Positions 47,040-59,243 are shown, counted from the stretch's first letter. The stretch is DNA of 64,000 bases from Sphagnum compactum (GCA_965153455.1 OZ234494.1:5332001-5396000), one strand, 5' to 3'. Notes: a model not told the origin generated them from the sequence alone. Numbers and translations: made by a program.

Positions 47040-48220
47040 AGTGTCGGGTAAATGCACGCGTACGGCAGGCGCCCACCATCGCCCGCCGACAAAGCAGTGC
47101 GTAACTAGTTCTTGCAATCTCCTGCCGCAACAGACAATGTCCACGTCGTGTGCCGCTGACAATGTACAGTTCTGCTTACACTCGCACGCTCTCGCCGATA
47201 GTGTGCACGTTGCGTTGATACTTGCAAACTTAGTGGCACGCGCTCCCTGTGCCCGGCCTTGATCCGACCGACAGTGTATGATTTCACGTAAGCTTGACAG
47301 AAGCTCACGTGCGGGTGGATCTCAAAAGTCTCATCGTGATCTCAACCCACGAGAATTTGAACTGTTTTACCTAGCATTGTAGTATGGACAGTCGAGACTG
47401 ATGGACCAAACACGAATTCAACGTATTCTTAGGGGCGAAGCCGTCGACTTCTTGGACAGGAATCAATACGGTGGATTCAGCATACGGTATCCCTGCACGA
47501 CCAACCAGATCATCATGAGTTTAGTGGAATCTCTGTGTTTTGAGTAGCGGACTAAATTAGAGTCAACGGGGCTAATAGCCAAAATGACGGAAACTCACAT
47601 GCGGGTGTAGTCGACGTCTCATCATGGCCCATGCAATTGAGAATTAATTTAACTGTTTTTAAGTAGCGTTGTTGCTGTCTCCAATTTGCCACCCATGAAT
47701 CATTTGTTGCTTAGTGGGTTGCTGCACAGTCTTTCTTGAATAGGAAGATTCAGTACTTTGTTACTTGAATGTTCGAAAATCCCTATATGGCGAAACGCAA
47801 TAACTAGGGATCTAAAAATTGAATTTAGTGGAATCTGGATGATCAGCAGCGGAAATTAGAGTCCTGAAGACGAGAGATTGATTAAGATACGACGCAAATC
47901 AATACTTAGTTACTTGAATCTTCGGAAATCCATATGGCAAAAGGATTTAACCATAAAAATGAGTTTAGTGGAATCTGGATTAATATCAGTGGCGGCAATT
48001 AAAGTCCTGATGAAGGCGAGAGGTTAATTGAGATACCACGCAAATTAGGCGTCGCCACGCATCTCGTCTGGACAATTGTAATCGCTTGCTCGCTTGTCTG
48101 GAGCAGTAACCCAAATTAGCAGAAATTTTAAAGAGTCCTGAAGAGGAGAGAGATCAAACCACTATGCAAATTGGACGTCGATACACATCTGATCTGCATT
48201 TCTTCAAAATGGTATGGTTA
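47040..48220. other. CpG-rich island without convincing ORF
   Basis: CpG is suddenly common (GCACGCGTACGGCAGGCGCC, CGCCCGCCGAC, CGTCGTGTGCCG), in sharp contrast to flanks with almost none. The longest frames (47041-47262 plus, 47308-47105 minus) overlap each other and carry no known motif. From 47.45 kb it becomes a tandem repeat. A partial duplication also links 47.30 kb (CTCACGTGCGGGTGGATCTC) and 47.59 kb (CTCACATGCGGGTGTAGTCG). This could be an unmethylated regulatory region, a non-coding transcript or a recent insertion. Confidence 0.5.
47458..48060 (+). repeat. Degenerate tandem repeat, unit about 145 bp
   Basis: Each unit has the order: AATCAATAC/ATTCAGTAC, TTACTTGAATNTTCG, AAATCCNTATATGGC, then GAGTTTAGTGGAATCT, GCGGAAATTAGAGTCC, GANGACGAGAGNTTGATT, and AGATACNACGCAAAT. 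Two good copies start near 47.75 and 47.90 kb, a more diverged one near 47.46 kb, and a partial copy (GAGTCCTGAAGAGGAGAGAG) lies near 48.14 kb. Confidence 0.7.
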
Positions 48221-48534
48221 CATTTAACGTAATTAGCACCGTTAATTAAGGACATGCCCTTGTAAAGCTAATTCCTACATCATGCTGCAGCAACGCTCTA
48301 CTCGGTCAACTACCTTTGTTGTCGTTTGGGGTACGCAAATTAAGAATGTGAAATCTTGAGTTGAAGTGAATGTTCATGGGTTCTTGAGAAGGATTGTATT
48401 CATGTTATGGTGCTGTGGGTCATTGGTACAATTGAAGCAAGAGATTCATGAACTTCTTCCTTAGACTTGCATAATTTAAACTGAGTACAACTAATTCCAG
48501 CCACATTATTATAAGCATTTGTGAAATGTCCCAG

Positions 48535-48785
48535 CCAATTTTTTTATCATTGGCAAGGTTTCACCAAATTTTGACCTGAAATAGATAATTTCGACTTTTA
48601 CAAGTGATTTTCCACGAAATAAAAATTCAAAATCACCAATTTTTTATGGTGAGTTCTAGTAGGTAGCCAAGGATATAGAAGGATTCTGATTTTTTTCTAC
48701 TTTCATGTATAGTATTATGTAGCCAAATTTGCCTAAATTATTTTTTGGATGATTGCCACATTGGCTACATCACAAAATCCTTAAA
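48535..48785 (+). repeat. Dispersed repeat unit with GTAGGTAGCCAA core
   Basis: Contains AGTAGGTAGCCAAGGATATA, GAAGGATTCTG, GTAGCCAAATTTGCCTAAAT and GGCTACATCACAAA. The same order occurs in reverse orientation at 57.66-57.78 kb and, more diverged, at 22.60-22.77 and 58.56-58.70 kb. The ends contain TTTTGCCAA/TTCACCAAATTTTG words. Confidence 0.6.
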
Positions 48786-48789
48786 AAAA

Positions 48790-50930
48790 CACTTGTCGCA
48801 GCTCTTGTCCCATGCATCATCCCTCCTGACAAAAGCGATGAGTCTGTATGGGGTATTTTCCAAAACTACCATATGTATGGAATAAAGTAAATCTTAGAAA
48901 AATTCTCTCCTGATGTCTTGTAGTTCAGGATTCAATAGCACTCAGAGTGTTATGAGATTTATGGCCATAAACTTCTGTTCAAAATAGAATCCTGCCCAAT
49001 TCACAACAATAAATTCACAGCAGAGCAAATGGTTCGATAGTGGTTCTTGAAAGATCTACAATTTTCTGTGTCTTCCCTGGCATAAAATATCTGATACTTG
49101 TTAGATATCAGGGGAAAAGATTAAAATTTGAATATGGTCTTTATGTTTGGTAAAGCCTTCAGGTGTGGGCTTTATCGAAATTGGGCTCATGCTCAGCTTC
49201 ACTTTGAACAAGCCCTTATTCTGGTAAAGTCTATGGCCTCATGTTTTACCGTCCACCTAAAACAGTAACATTATTTGGAAGGAACATGCTATGCTAGGAG
49301 AACCTTTCAAATTTATATGGGTATGCCTCTCCATGAAAGTTCTGCCCAGAGGAGAATGGTATTGGGGTTTTGTCTTTCAATTTTGTGATATCGAAAATTT
49401 GGCAAATTTTTCCAAAATTTTAGGAAAATCAGTCAAGTTTGCACTGTGAAAACAAGAATTTCCTAAATTTCCCATTTTGTTTGGTAAAAATGAAAGAAAA
49501 ATTGTTGAAAAAATTAGAGTATGGTACCTGTAAACACAAAAGAAAAAATTAGGTCAGTGTTTTATAGATGAGAAAAAGAAGCGTGATGAGTTTCTGTCTT
49601 CTGCCTTCTCATTATTTTGAACTTAATCATGTATTTATACATGTGTAAGCAAAAATGTTCACAGCGTGCCCAAATATGTCAATCTAGAATGTGTTTGGAT
49701 ACTTGCCCATTTCAATTGGTTTTTAAAAAAAAACAAAATAGTTGAGTTAGTTATTCACACATGATTTATCAAAAATATTGGGTCCCTTATCAAACCAACC
49801 TAAAGGATCCACAATTAAACACATAGGAAAAGGGGGAAAAAAAAAAGAAAGAGAAAGTTTGTGGATGGTTTGGCCATTGTGGAAGACCATGGTTTACCAT
49901 GCAATGCAAATTGAAGTTTGAAAATGAAGTTTATTCCCATACACTATGATAATAGTGGACTCCACTTGCAAGGTCTTAAGAGTTTAATTCCAAAGAGATT
50001 CAAACAATAACTGGTGGTGTGAATGCAAACTAGTCCCAACCACCACCATTGGTGGTTCTAATGGTGACCACATACACGTACATTATTACAAAATAAAGGT
50101 GAAATTCAGTAATTTCCCTATTCAGTGGAATAACGAATCCATCAGAGATTCACTAGTCTTCATTCAATGGGACTAGTGAATTCATTCAAAATCTAGTAAA
50201 AACATTTAATGAAGGTCCAAATTTTTTTAAAGGTGATCAAAATCTTGTCACAACATCATCCTTTTTCTATTTTTTTTACCTACTCCTTTTTATCATGTAA
50301 AGACACATTTATGGGTGATTATGATGGTATCTAAAATTATAATAATTTAAAATATAGTCATTTTGAAAATTTTGACAACTTTTGACTCATTATTTCTTAT
50401 GCGAATCAAAATATAAGATAAAAAAAAATTGTAGTAAAAACTAGACCCTTTTTGTTCTATGTGGTACACTTTAAAAGATTTTCACCTTGAACAAAGATGC
50501 ATTTTATTGTAGTGGTACTACTTTTTTAGTTTTTTTTGGTACAAATTTGAATTTTTCAATTATTTTTTCCAAAATCAAATGAACTCATTAAGTTTTTGGG
50601 TGAAATTTATTAATTATAAACCTTAGAATATTTTGCCCCCCATGTTTAGAACAATGTTAATAGTTGCTAAGTTGCAAATTAGGGCCAAATTTCACCCAAA
50701 AAATACACTATTGACAACCATTAAGAAAGCTTCTTAAAAAATAAAATAAAATATGGGATTAAAAAATTGTTAAAGTGCTAGTTCGTTAGAAATCTATCCA
50801 ACCTTAACCTAACCCTACTTTACTTAAAGGGTTTGTTGTTTAAGTGAGGAAATTAAAATGTTTAAAAAAATAATCTTGTGTGAGTTTTGAGTTTTAAGTG
50901 AAGGTGGACCCCTGTGATTTCACGTGCTGC
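48790..50930. other. Intergenic with a dispersed-repeat copy
   Basis: No supported gene. A copy of the AT-rich repeat (TCAAGTTTGCACTGTGAAAA in AAATTTTCC context) lies at 49.37-49.50 kb. A TTTGGTAAAGCC / GGGCTTTATC region at 49.14-49.29 kb shares words with the Tourist-like MITE neighbourhood at 54-55.6 kb. Confidence 0.4.
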
Positions 50931-50939
50931 TGTTGCTAC

Positions 50940-52140
50940 ACGGACATTCGATCTTTTGATGAAATTAAGAGAATTTGAACTCTTGTTTAGTGATCTCACT
51001 TGCAGCTACTGCAATGATCATCACATACGTGCATCTTCAGCGCTCAAACGTAATTGATCATGTATAGTGGGACGTAACACCTGCACAATATGAAAAGGCA
51101 TACATGTCTGCAAAACGAGATATTTAACTGATTTTTTTCATCAGTCCTGAGCATTCCTGAACGTGGAATTCTAAGGATACTGATACTGTTAAGAGCCGCC
51201 TCATGAGGGTAACATTTGCATGTCTATTGCACGTGGAATTCTGATACAGTTAATTCTGAAATGCGAGTTTAAAATTTGCATGTCTTTTGATTGATTCTAA
51301 GATGCAGTTTCAAGAGAGATTTTTTCTACTAACGAGACCAGGATGATAAAATTAGGCACTCGTCTAATAAATTAACATGTGTTCGTAGTCAACAGTTACT
51401 AAACAATTGGTTACGCAATCCCCTCATTTCCTGGAGTTCATGTAAAAAAGAGAGAAATTTTATAATTTGATGTTGATCACTCGTAGGGCTAGTGCTCGAC
51501 TCTTTTGTAGCCAATGCAAAATTCAAGTGTGCAATAGGAATCATTCATCATGCGGGTGAAGATTAGGCTACTATGTATTGCTCCTTTTTGTCGCTAAGGC
51601 AAAATCCAAGTGCCGGCGGCGGCGGTGGATGAGCCTAAGTCCTCGTCTCTGTCGCCAACGGAAAGTTGACCAAATCCATACGTCCATCCGTTAAAGCTTG
51701 TACAGCAGCTCTTTTTGTGGCCAATGCGAAAAACTACAACCAGTCGGTCGATGTCAGTGTTCAATTGGCTAATCAATTGCAATCTACATCCGTTATAATT
51801 AGTGAAAGTGTAAATTTAGCAAGTTAATCCTAATATGTACGTATTAGTACTAATACGGACAGGTTTCCAATTCGTCCTAAGGTCTGTAAGTGTTGTCGGT
51901 AAAGTCACGAGCACCAACGGATTTACCAGTAGCTGTTTTATTGTGACAGTTTTAAATTGCCCGAGATTCCGTAGGGACGGCCACACATTCGTGCATCCGT
52001 GCAACGGTAATTAACCGATGTGACAGATGATTTCCCACGCCTTAAATTGCGCAGCAGAACGAAATATTGTCTAATCTGTTATCACCAAGTTCACAGCTTG
52101 CGACTACTGCCGGCTGCTGCTGCTGAGATGGCTACCAAAT
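50940..52140. other. Second CpG-rich island without convincing ORF
   Basis: CpG is frequent (GCCGGCGGCGGCGGTGGATG near 51.61 kb; CACGAGCACCAACGG near 51.91 kb). A direct repeat is present at 51.16-51.29 kb: ACGTGGAATTCTAAGGATAC and GCACGTGGAATTCTGATAC are each followed by a TTTGCATGTCT word. Minus-strand frames at 51.59-52.00 kb have no recognisable motif. Like the 47-kb island, it may be regulatory or transcribed non-coding DNA. Confidence 0.45.
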
Positions 52141-52227
52141 GTAAGTATTGCACAAACGTGCACTTTGATGATGATGATTGCAATTAGTTACTGCACTAAT
52201 TTTTGCACTTGAGCCCTGTTCAGTGAT

Positions 52228-52380
52228 TTTTTTTTCCTGTCCACGGTTTGTAGTTTTTTTTGGCACAATATTCGAGGGTAAAATGTGCTTTTTCTAGTGT
52301 AAAATTCGCAACTAAAATTTCTAATTTAATGGAAAAATTCACCAAATTTCCAATATTGTCACAAGATTGAACGAAAAAAA
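52228..52380 (+). repeat. Dispersed AT-rich repeat copy
   Basis: TTTTTTTTGGCACAATATTC, a CTAGTGTAAAATTCGCAACT word and AAAAATTCACCAAATTTCC match the family described at 1.68 kb. Confidence 0.45.
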
Positions 52381-53404
52381 GAAAACAAAAGCCTGCATGC
52401 ATGTGACCAGTTCAAAAACGAAGTGGACATAAGGATCCATGAAATTATTGGAGATCAGTATTTTATTTTGTTTTTGGGGACAAGTGAGTTAAGGAAATGC
52501 ATGGATGCAGGAAGGGAAGAGCACATCCATACACGTTGACAGATAGCAGGGATCAACGGGTGTGCATCTGTTTGACGATGGACAATAATGTTCCCACCTG
52601 TTGGCAGAGCTCACCTTCATTGTTGTTTTCCGTGGATTGTAGGGCATTCCATATATTGATCATGGCACTTTAACCCAAGTACTTATAACGTTAATTTTAG
52701 TGTGCACGTGGAAAGAAACACAGAGAATTGAGCCAAACAAAGTGGAATCCAAACACAGTGCACGTGGAATCCAAACACCGAGAATTTAGGGTGAACGTTG
52801 AGAGTAAATTCAATTCCTTCTGGCAACATCATGAATTTGTGTACTACTCTTTAATTTTCCAGAATCACAATCTTCAGCTAGTTTTGTAGATTGGGTAGTG
52901 AAACTTTGGGACAGAGCCTTGACATCTCTCATGATTTGCAGATTTCAATTATGCTGCAGGTTTTTAATTAATTATGGACATTCATTTTTCCTGATTTCTT
53001 GTAGTCAATTGTTTTGCTTTAAGAAGAAGAAGAAGAGAATTCACTGTTTGAAGAATGTCCATAATTATTTGAAGAACTTTTTTGAATTCCTTTTCTAAAT
53101 TTTCTTTCATTGATAGTTTTGAAAATTTTGGGAAAAAAGGATTGCATTGAATATATTTTGAAATGGAGCTTCTGGACTTAGTCAGGATCTCAACGGTTAT
53201 GGTTGCGGTTGCCACTCTTTATGTACATATAAAAGTACAAAATAACAGATTTTGGACACTTCCTTCTGGAAGCGGTTGGAAAGTATAAAAGAAATTCAGA
53301 AAAATATATATCTGGTTTAGTCTCAGGTTACCTAAAATATCAATTTGGGTTGAAGCACTTGGTTTTATTGCATATTAGTTGAAATGTAACTTAGACTGTT
53401 GCCT

Positions 53405-53875
53405 ATTTTATCAAATGGGTCTTTGTTGAAATTGAGCTTACTAAACTTGTGCAAATGCTTTTTAGTGACTGGGAATTACCTGATTTTCGGAGTAAGTAAT
53501 TACAAATAAATAGGAAACATACTTTTTCTTGATAATCATGGTGGATTAGCCTAGAGGATATTATGGACTAAAAGAAAACCTCAAAGTTCCTTGCTGAATT
53601 ACAACTCTGTTTGAAAAAATTAAGGTTATGTTCCTTATATCAAAATTGTGGTTCTTCGTCGAAATCACCTTTTGAATTTGTGCTAAATTTTTTAGTACTG
53701 GTAAGTTACCTTATTTCAGAGTAGGTAATTAAGTAACTAATAAATGGGAAACAAAAACTTTTTTCTTGATAATCATGGTGGATTAGTCTAGAAGGATTTA
53801 TGACCTAAAGGAAAACCTAAAAGTTTTCTTCACATTCATACCTAGTTAGAAAACAGCGTTATCCTGGTTTATCAG
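53405..53875 (+). repeat. Diverged tandem duplication, 237-bp offset
   Basis: The word TTTTCTTGATAATCATGGTG followed by GATTAG occurs at about 53525 and 53762. Upstream, both halves share AATTGTGC/AACTTGTGC, TTTTTTAGT-ACTGG, TTACCT-ATTT and GTAAGTAATTA/GTAGGTAATTA in the same order. Downstream they share GAAAACCTNAAAGTT. Identity is roughly 75 percent, so the duplication is old. Confidence 0.75.
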
Positions 53876-54119
53876 GGTATGAAGACCCCAGGCACTAATA
53901 TCCACCTTGGAAAGATCTTGCCAAGGGTATCCAAAACCCAAATCCCCAGTGATTAGCCTAGGGTATATCAGTAGTTTTCAACAAATATAAAAACCAGAGA
54001 TCTGTTATCAATATACCACTAATACAATTGACTAATGTAATTATGTTTAGGGTAAAGCCCAGAGCCACAGGCTTTACTGAATGTGAAGACCTGCATTGAT
54101 TTTCTTAATAAAACGCATG

Positions 54120-54406
54120 TCCCATTTGTCCAAACAAATTGGGAACCCTGGTTCAGATTCTGATTCTGGTTCCAAAAATCAAACCCCGTTCCAGTTCAAT
54201 CTGTACTAACTGGAACCTCTGGTTCAAAACCTCCAAACTGGGTACCTGCACAGCACAACACTGGTTCTATCCAATGGCCAATTTGTTCTTCAGTTCCAAT
54301 GACATTTCTCTACTACCACGAACATAAACTTGCAATTTCCAAGTTCGCCAAAACTTAAGGGTACTGGAAATAGAACTAGACTAGAACCCAGAACTGGTCA
54401 ACATTG
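54120..54406. repeat. hAT MITE family remnants
   Basis: Dense GGTTCCA / CCAGTTC / TGGAACC words end in GCACAACACTG at 54263, followed by GTTCTATC. A second right-end-like word (GGTCAACATTG, ending 54406) follows 143 bp later. Left ends were not found, so these are truncated or nested copies. Confidence 0.5.
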
Positions 54407-54459
54407 TTCTTGGGTGGGCCATCATAGCTAGCACATCCTAACCTCTGAATAATCTATAA

Positions 54460-54809
54460 GGCCCTCTTTACACTAGGAGTCAGGGCCAAAAAAACTTGGT
54501 GCCAACTTTGAGCATTTTTGGGTTGCAAATTGGCCCTAAGTTACTAATACATGCTAGAACATTGATGTCAGGATATTAATAATGCTGGGACATTGGCCTC
54601 TCAAATTTGATGGTATCCTTTTTTCAGCCTTGGGGCGAATACGCCATAGAGTTCAGCATTATAAGTACTTGGGGCAGATTGAAAAGTTATTTTCTATTTC
54701 AGCCTTGACTCCTCTTGTAAAGCCCCTGGGGCTCATTTCAACTTTTGCACCAATAGGAATGCTGGATTTGGGTTGAACATTGGCCCTGACTCCTAGTGCA
54801 AAGTGAGCC
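54460..54809. mobile_element. Tourist-like (PIF/Harbinger) MITE, 350 bp
   Basis: The left end GGCCCTCTTTACACTAGG followed by AGTCAGGGCCAA is matched by the complement of the right end (GGCTCACTTTGCACTAGG followed by AGTCAGGGCCAA), about 27 of 30 positions. TAA flanks both sides (54457-54459 and 54810-54812), the 3-bp target duplication typical of Harbinger elements. The interior is non-coding. A truncated relative is at 15.35-15.57 kb. Confidence 0.85.
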
Positions 54810-54812
54810 TAA

Positions 54813-57249
54813 GACATGTACTCTATAACACACTAAAGAGTTTCCAATGTTGGCATTTAAGCACTTGGGTCAGGGCTGACATGACATGAGTTACAATGTA
54901 CCTTAAACCACCTCATCAAAAGTTCCCTGTATGATAACAATGAATGCACAGCGTGTTCGTACCATGGAACCATGTGAATTTTTAACTACATCCGCCTCCC
55001 TCCCCCTCAGGAGCCACAGCTTTAGATGCCTGGTTTTTGCATATTGTTTTGTTGTTGCTGGTGCAACTTCATTGGGATAAGTGTTTTTTGCCCGAACTAT
55101 TTTGTTGTCTTTTTGACCAAAAAAGAATGGGGATTTTTCAAATAGTCTAAATTTAACTGATTTTGCTAATGTTTTTTAAAAAATTGGCAAAATTTTGATA
55201 TCAAAAAATTGATAAAAGAATCCAGATTGGGATGCATAGCAATAAGTCATAAACCAGTTCGAGAAATTTTCTAGTGTAATTGGAGGACACCTTTGATCCA
55301 TGAATATCTCTCTAAGAAAAGAAAAGAAGAGAGATCTTACACCTACTCCTTGAGTGCAAGGGAGAGCATGCCTACTTATAGGTGTAAGATCCTTCTCACG
55401 CTTAGACAGTATGTAGAAGGATCCCTCCCTCTCCTCCTCATGATCAACACATACACTAGGAGTCAAGGCTGAAATGTACATGAGAATGAACATTTCTCAT
55501 GAACATTTGGCTTGTGCTCATGATAGCTATAGCCCACAGGTCCTCATATGAAGGCAAAAATTCAGGGCCAAACCAGGCTCGCACCTTGTCATAGACCCTT
55601 CATTGTAGGAACACCCCCAAATTAGGGCTTTACCCTACAAAGCAGAATCTTTTGTGTGATTTACAATGTTGTGAATGCCATCGTGGCCTCAAACGGGATA
55701 ACAAAATTTCCTTTCATCTGGACACCTTTATTTAATTATGCAATAAATTATTCTTATTCTCTTTCATCCTTCAACAGCCACAAAAGCTTGGTCACATACC
55801 CTTCACAAAAAAATAATACTGATCTTATCAAATATACAAGTCCCTAATCAGGATTTTTTTTTGGTGGCAAATTTCTTACTTCACAGAATTGAAAAAAATC
55901 CATGCTGCAAATTACTTGAATGCCATGCTTCATCATGATTACCTACAATAAAAGACTTGGGAGTTACTATTTGAACAGAAAGAATTGGTAGAATTTTATT
56001 AGAGAATGCGGAGGGAGCCTTAACTCCAGTAAAGATTTCTGCCTCAACAGAGGCACAACCTTAAGTGAGGAAAAATGGATGGATCTTCCGTGTAAAGCAC
56101 CTTCTCTCCTCAATCAAAATCAGAGCGATCCAAAATTCTATTCAAACCAACTTTGGTTACCTCCTTGGGCAGATTCCTCATTTTGATAGCTCGCCCTTAT
56201 CCTTGGGCCATACCTACTACCAAACAATTGTATGTGTATTTTGGGGGTTAAGCAGGAGGGTCCATGAAGATTAGGTTACCAAGGTGACTGAGTTGTGGAT
56301 CCATCCACAGCTGAGTCATAACAAGCTTCAAATGGACAGCGGGTGCACTGTGGGTGCTGGGTCACATAATCTAACATTGTTGCGTCAGTGTGATATGTGA
56401 TATGTTTGCATGTTTGGCTGATGGGCTTACTAACATGCAATCATATCAGTGCAGGACAATGTTTCTTTTAATGGCCATTTTTTGTGGGGACTGGTTCAAT
56501 GATTCTTATGGCCCACTTCAATTCTTAGGTGTAGGTAGGGTACTCTAAGATTTGTGTTGGCTTTTATCCATAACCTATTTTATAAATATTTTTATATTCT
56601 TTAAGAAAAAGAAAGAAATTGAGGGAGATAATGGATGGTGAATGAAACTTGTTTGTGCACAAAAAGCAATTTGTGGCTAGTTTTTTTTTCTTTCATGTGT
56701 TGAAGCCACAATGGTGAACACCCTAGACAGATTGCAACAATAAAGAGTAGCCAGTAAACATATATGTGTCGCCACTTTCCCCAAAACAATTCAATTTGGG
56801 TGCCCAGCAGGTAGGATACTCTAGAATATATAGAACCCAATACAAATCACTTTTGGGCTGTTTGCTTGCCTAGACTTTGTTCCTTGCACACCCCCACCCC
56901 CTTTTTTTCTCTGCCTTTCTTGGGTGCTTTCCTGTTATTAAGTTTGGCAGGGTTTCATCAATACAAATCTTGAGTGGACAATAGTAGTAATGAGATGAAG
57001 CAAAGCCTCCATTTGCTTTCCTTTTGATTGTGGCACAAGAAAAGAAACTCTCCACAATCACACAAGCAACTTGTACTCTCATTATGCATTTTGACAACCT
57101 TTGAATGTTACATTTTGTAATCACAAACCCATCAACCTCATTGACAGAGTCATCCTTACTCCCTAAAATTGTGAACCTGATTCAAACTCAACCAATGAAC
57201 CTTATCAGGATAAGAATTGTTAGAACTATGAATCAGTAATAAAAAATTT
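54813..57249. other. Intergenic, short repeats only
   Basis: No supported gene. A dispersed AT-rich repeat copy is at 55.09-55.21 kb. A hairpin-like pair around 55.32-55.40 kb (GATCTTACACCTA with TAGGTGTAAGATC) is notable: 13 perfectly paired bases with a loop of about 37. Other open frames lack family resemblance. Confidence 0.45.
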
Positions 57250-57355
57250 GACCTGGACCAAGAAATGAGGAGTTTGTTAGGTTCTTTGTTTCTATGAAAA
57301 CTTTAGGAACTGGAACCCATGGTTCTCCTTAAAACCTAAGAACTGGCGAACACTG
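57250..57355. repeat. hAT MITE family remnant
   Basis: GGTTCTTTG, GGAACTGGAACCCATGGTTC and the right end GAACTGGCGAACACTG (ending 57355) belong to the family. The next 8 bases are GTTGGCAC, again of the G-T-T-n-n-n-A-C form. The left end is not identified. Confidence 0.5.
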
Positions 57356-57662
57356 GTTGGCACCCCCAAGCCAGGACATTTTCAAGCTTTAAGGAAAATA
57401 GTAGCTATTTATTATTTCAGGAGATAACTTATTTGACAAAACGGATCATCAGTAGGAAAAAGGTACCTAACATTTTTTCGGGCTGGGGAGGGGGTTGGGT
57501 TTTGTTGGAAGCTTTCAGAAAGCTTGGAGAAGTTGGTGGAAAAGAAAAAAAGCTTTTGTGCTTTCATCAAGCACATGATTGGGAAATACTGAGGGATTTA
57601 AGTTTGCTTAAGAACTCATTATCATTGCCAAGGTTTCTTTTAAGGATTTTGTGCTGAAGTCA

Positions 57663-57776
57663 TTGTGGCCATCATCCATAAAATAAGTTAGCCAAATTTG
57701 GTTACATCTTAGATATGAAAGTAGAAAAAGAACAGAATCCTTCTGTATTCTTGGCTACCTACTAAGGTAAAAAGCT
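57663..57776 (-). repeat. Inverted copy of the 48.6-kb dispersed repeat
   Basis: The minus strand reads AGTAGGTAGCCAAGAATACA, GAAGGATTCTG, a TTTCTACTTTCATATC word and TAACCAAATTTGGCTAAC in the same order as 48.65-48.77 kb. Identity is high by eye. Confidence 0.65.
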
Positions 57777-59128
57777 CATAACCGAACACTTAAGGTACGG
57801 TTTGCTTGCCATTTTTATAGGAGGGCCCAATTGTTTATGGTGTCCTGAGAGTAAATGGAGCCCTCCTCTTGGTGCATCTATCGCACTAAAAATTGGCAAA
57901 AATGTACTAGAGGTGAGAAAGCTATGGCCCCCCCAAGTAGGGGGCTCATTTTTATAGAAATTTTTTGATCATTCGTAACCTATTTTCGAACCCCTCAAAA
58001 AATCCTTAATTATTACTTGGTTGCCTTTAGAGTTACAAGATCATTTTTAGAGCTTAAGATGGCGATTGCAAAGTACTTCAAATCGCTCAATTTGAACAAA
58101 AAATGAGAAAGTTATGCACCGATGAAGTAGGAGGGATCAAAATGAAAAAAAAAGAAAAAAACTTATTTCATAATTTGAAAAAACGTATTTTCTTTACTGC
58201 TCGTTTTTGGCTGCCCCTTTGCATTTCAAAGATGATTTGTAGAGCTTGGGAAGGGGCTCCTATAACATTTTTAATCACTCAAACTGGAGAGAATTGAGAA
58301 AGATCTGCCAAAGTGTTCGGTGATAGGTTAGTGTTTGGTGATGGGCTGCTCTACCATAGAACTTATCATTAAAATATGGCAATTTGAAAAAAAATCTTTA
58401 GAAATCTAGTGAATTTGGGCCATTTTTTCCATAAAAATTCCTTTCTTTAGGTTGAAATCATATTTTTGAGGTTGAAATTTGACGAAAATTTTCCAGTAAC
58501 AGAAACACTGAATCTCAGTGTTTCTTTTGTTAAATTTTGTGACATGGCCAAAATGGTGATGATCTATAGAAAGATATAGAAAAGATCTATATAAGAATAA
58601 TTTTAGAATTTTCTATAAATCATCACATCCTTCTATGCTTTTGGTTACATACTTCAACCCTGTATGGACATCTGGTGAATTTTCTTAAATTTGTCTCAAA
58701 TTTATGGCTATTGAAAATCTAAAAGAGCACTTGATTTTAGCACTTTTAACTTCCACACAGCTTTTTGGCTACATATAGCCAGAAAAAAAAGAGGCTGCTC
58801 ATTATTTGCTTTAACATGCGAAGCTATGGCCATATAGACTAGTGAAAAAAAAACCTACCAACACCTAGTCAACAATTAGCAATATGTGGTGGTGAATGGT
58901 AACTTAGGTTTGGGACCTTTTGGAGAACTTGACTGGGGAATTGTGTAATATGAAAACATTTTAAGCAACATACATTTAGGAGAAAAGCTACCTTTGCTTG
59001 AGCAATAAATTATCCAGCTGACCTCTTCAGAGATTGTTTTTCTGCATTATGTGGAATTGTAGTTTTTCATTCTCTTGTGAATTTTTAAAAAAAGAATGGC
59101 TAACAAAACAGTTGTTTCTGTATAGGTG

Positions 59129-59235
59129 AAGGTTTCTTCTTTAGGCCCTTTCGGATTTTGAGGCGCATACCAAGGCCAATAGGCTGACAATAGGCGTCGA
59201 AAAATCCAGAAGGGCCTAACTAAAGGAGAAACCTT
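59129..59235. repeat. Compact palindrome, 107 bp
   Basis: The left arm AAGGTTTCTTCTTTAGGCCC followed by TTTCGGATTTT pairs with the complement of the right arm (AAGGTTTCTCCTTTA, a four-base interruption, GGCCCTTCTGGATTTTT). Inner words GAGGCGC and GGCGTCG extend it. It may be a MITE with GGCCCTT ends and TTA/TAA flanks, or the end of a foldback element. Confidence 0.65.
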
Positions 59236-59243
59236 TTCCTGCT

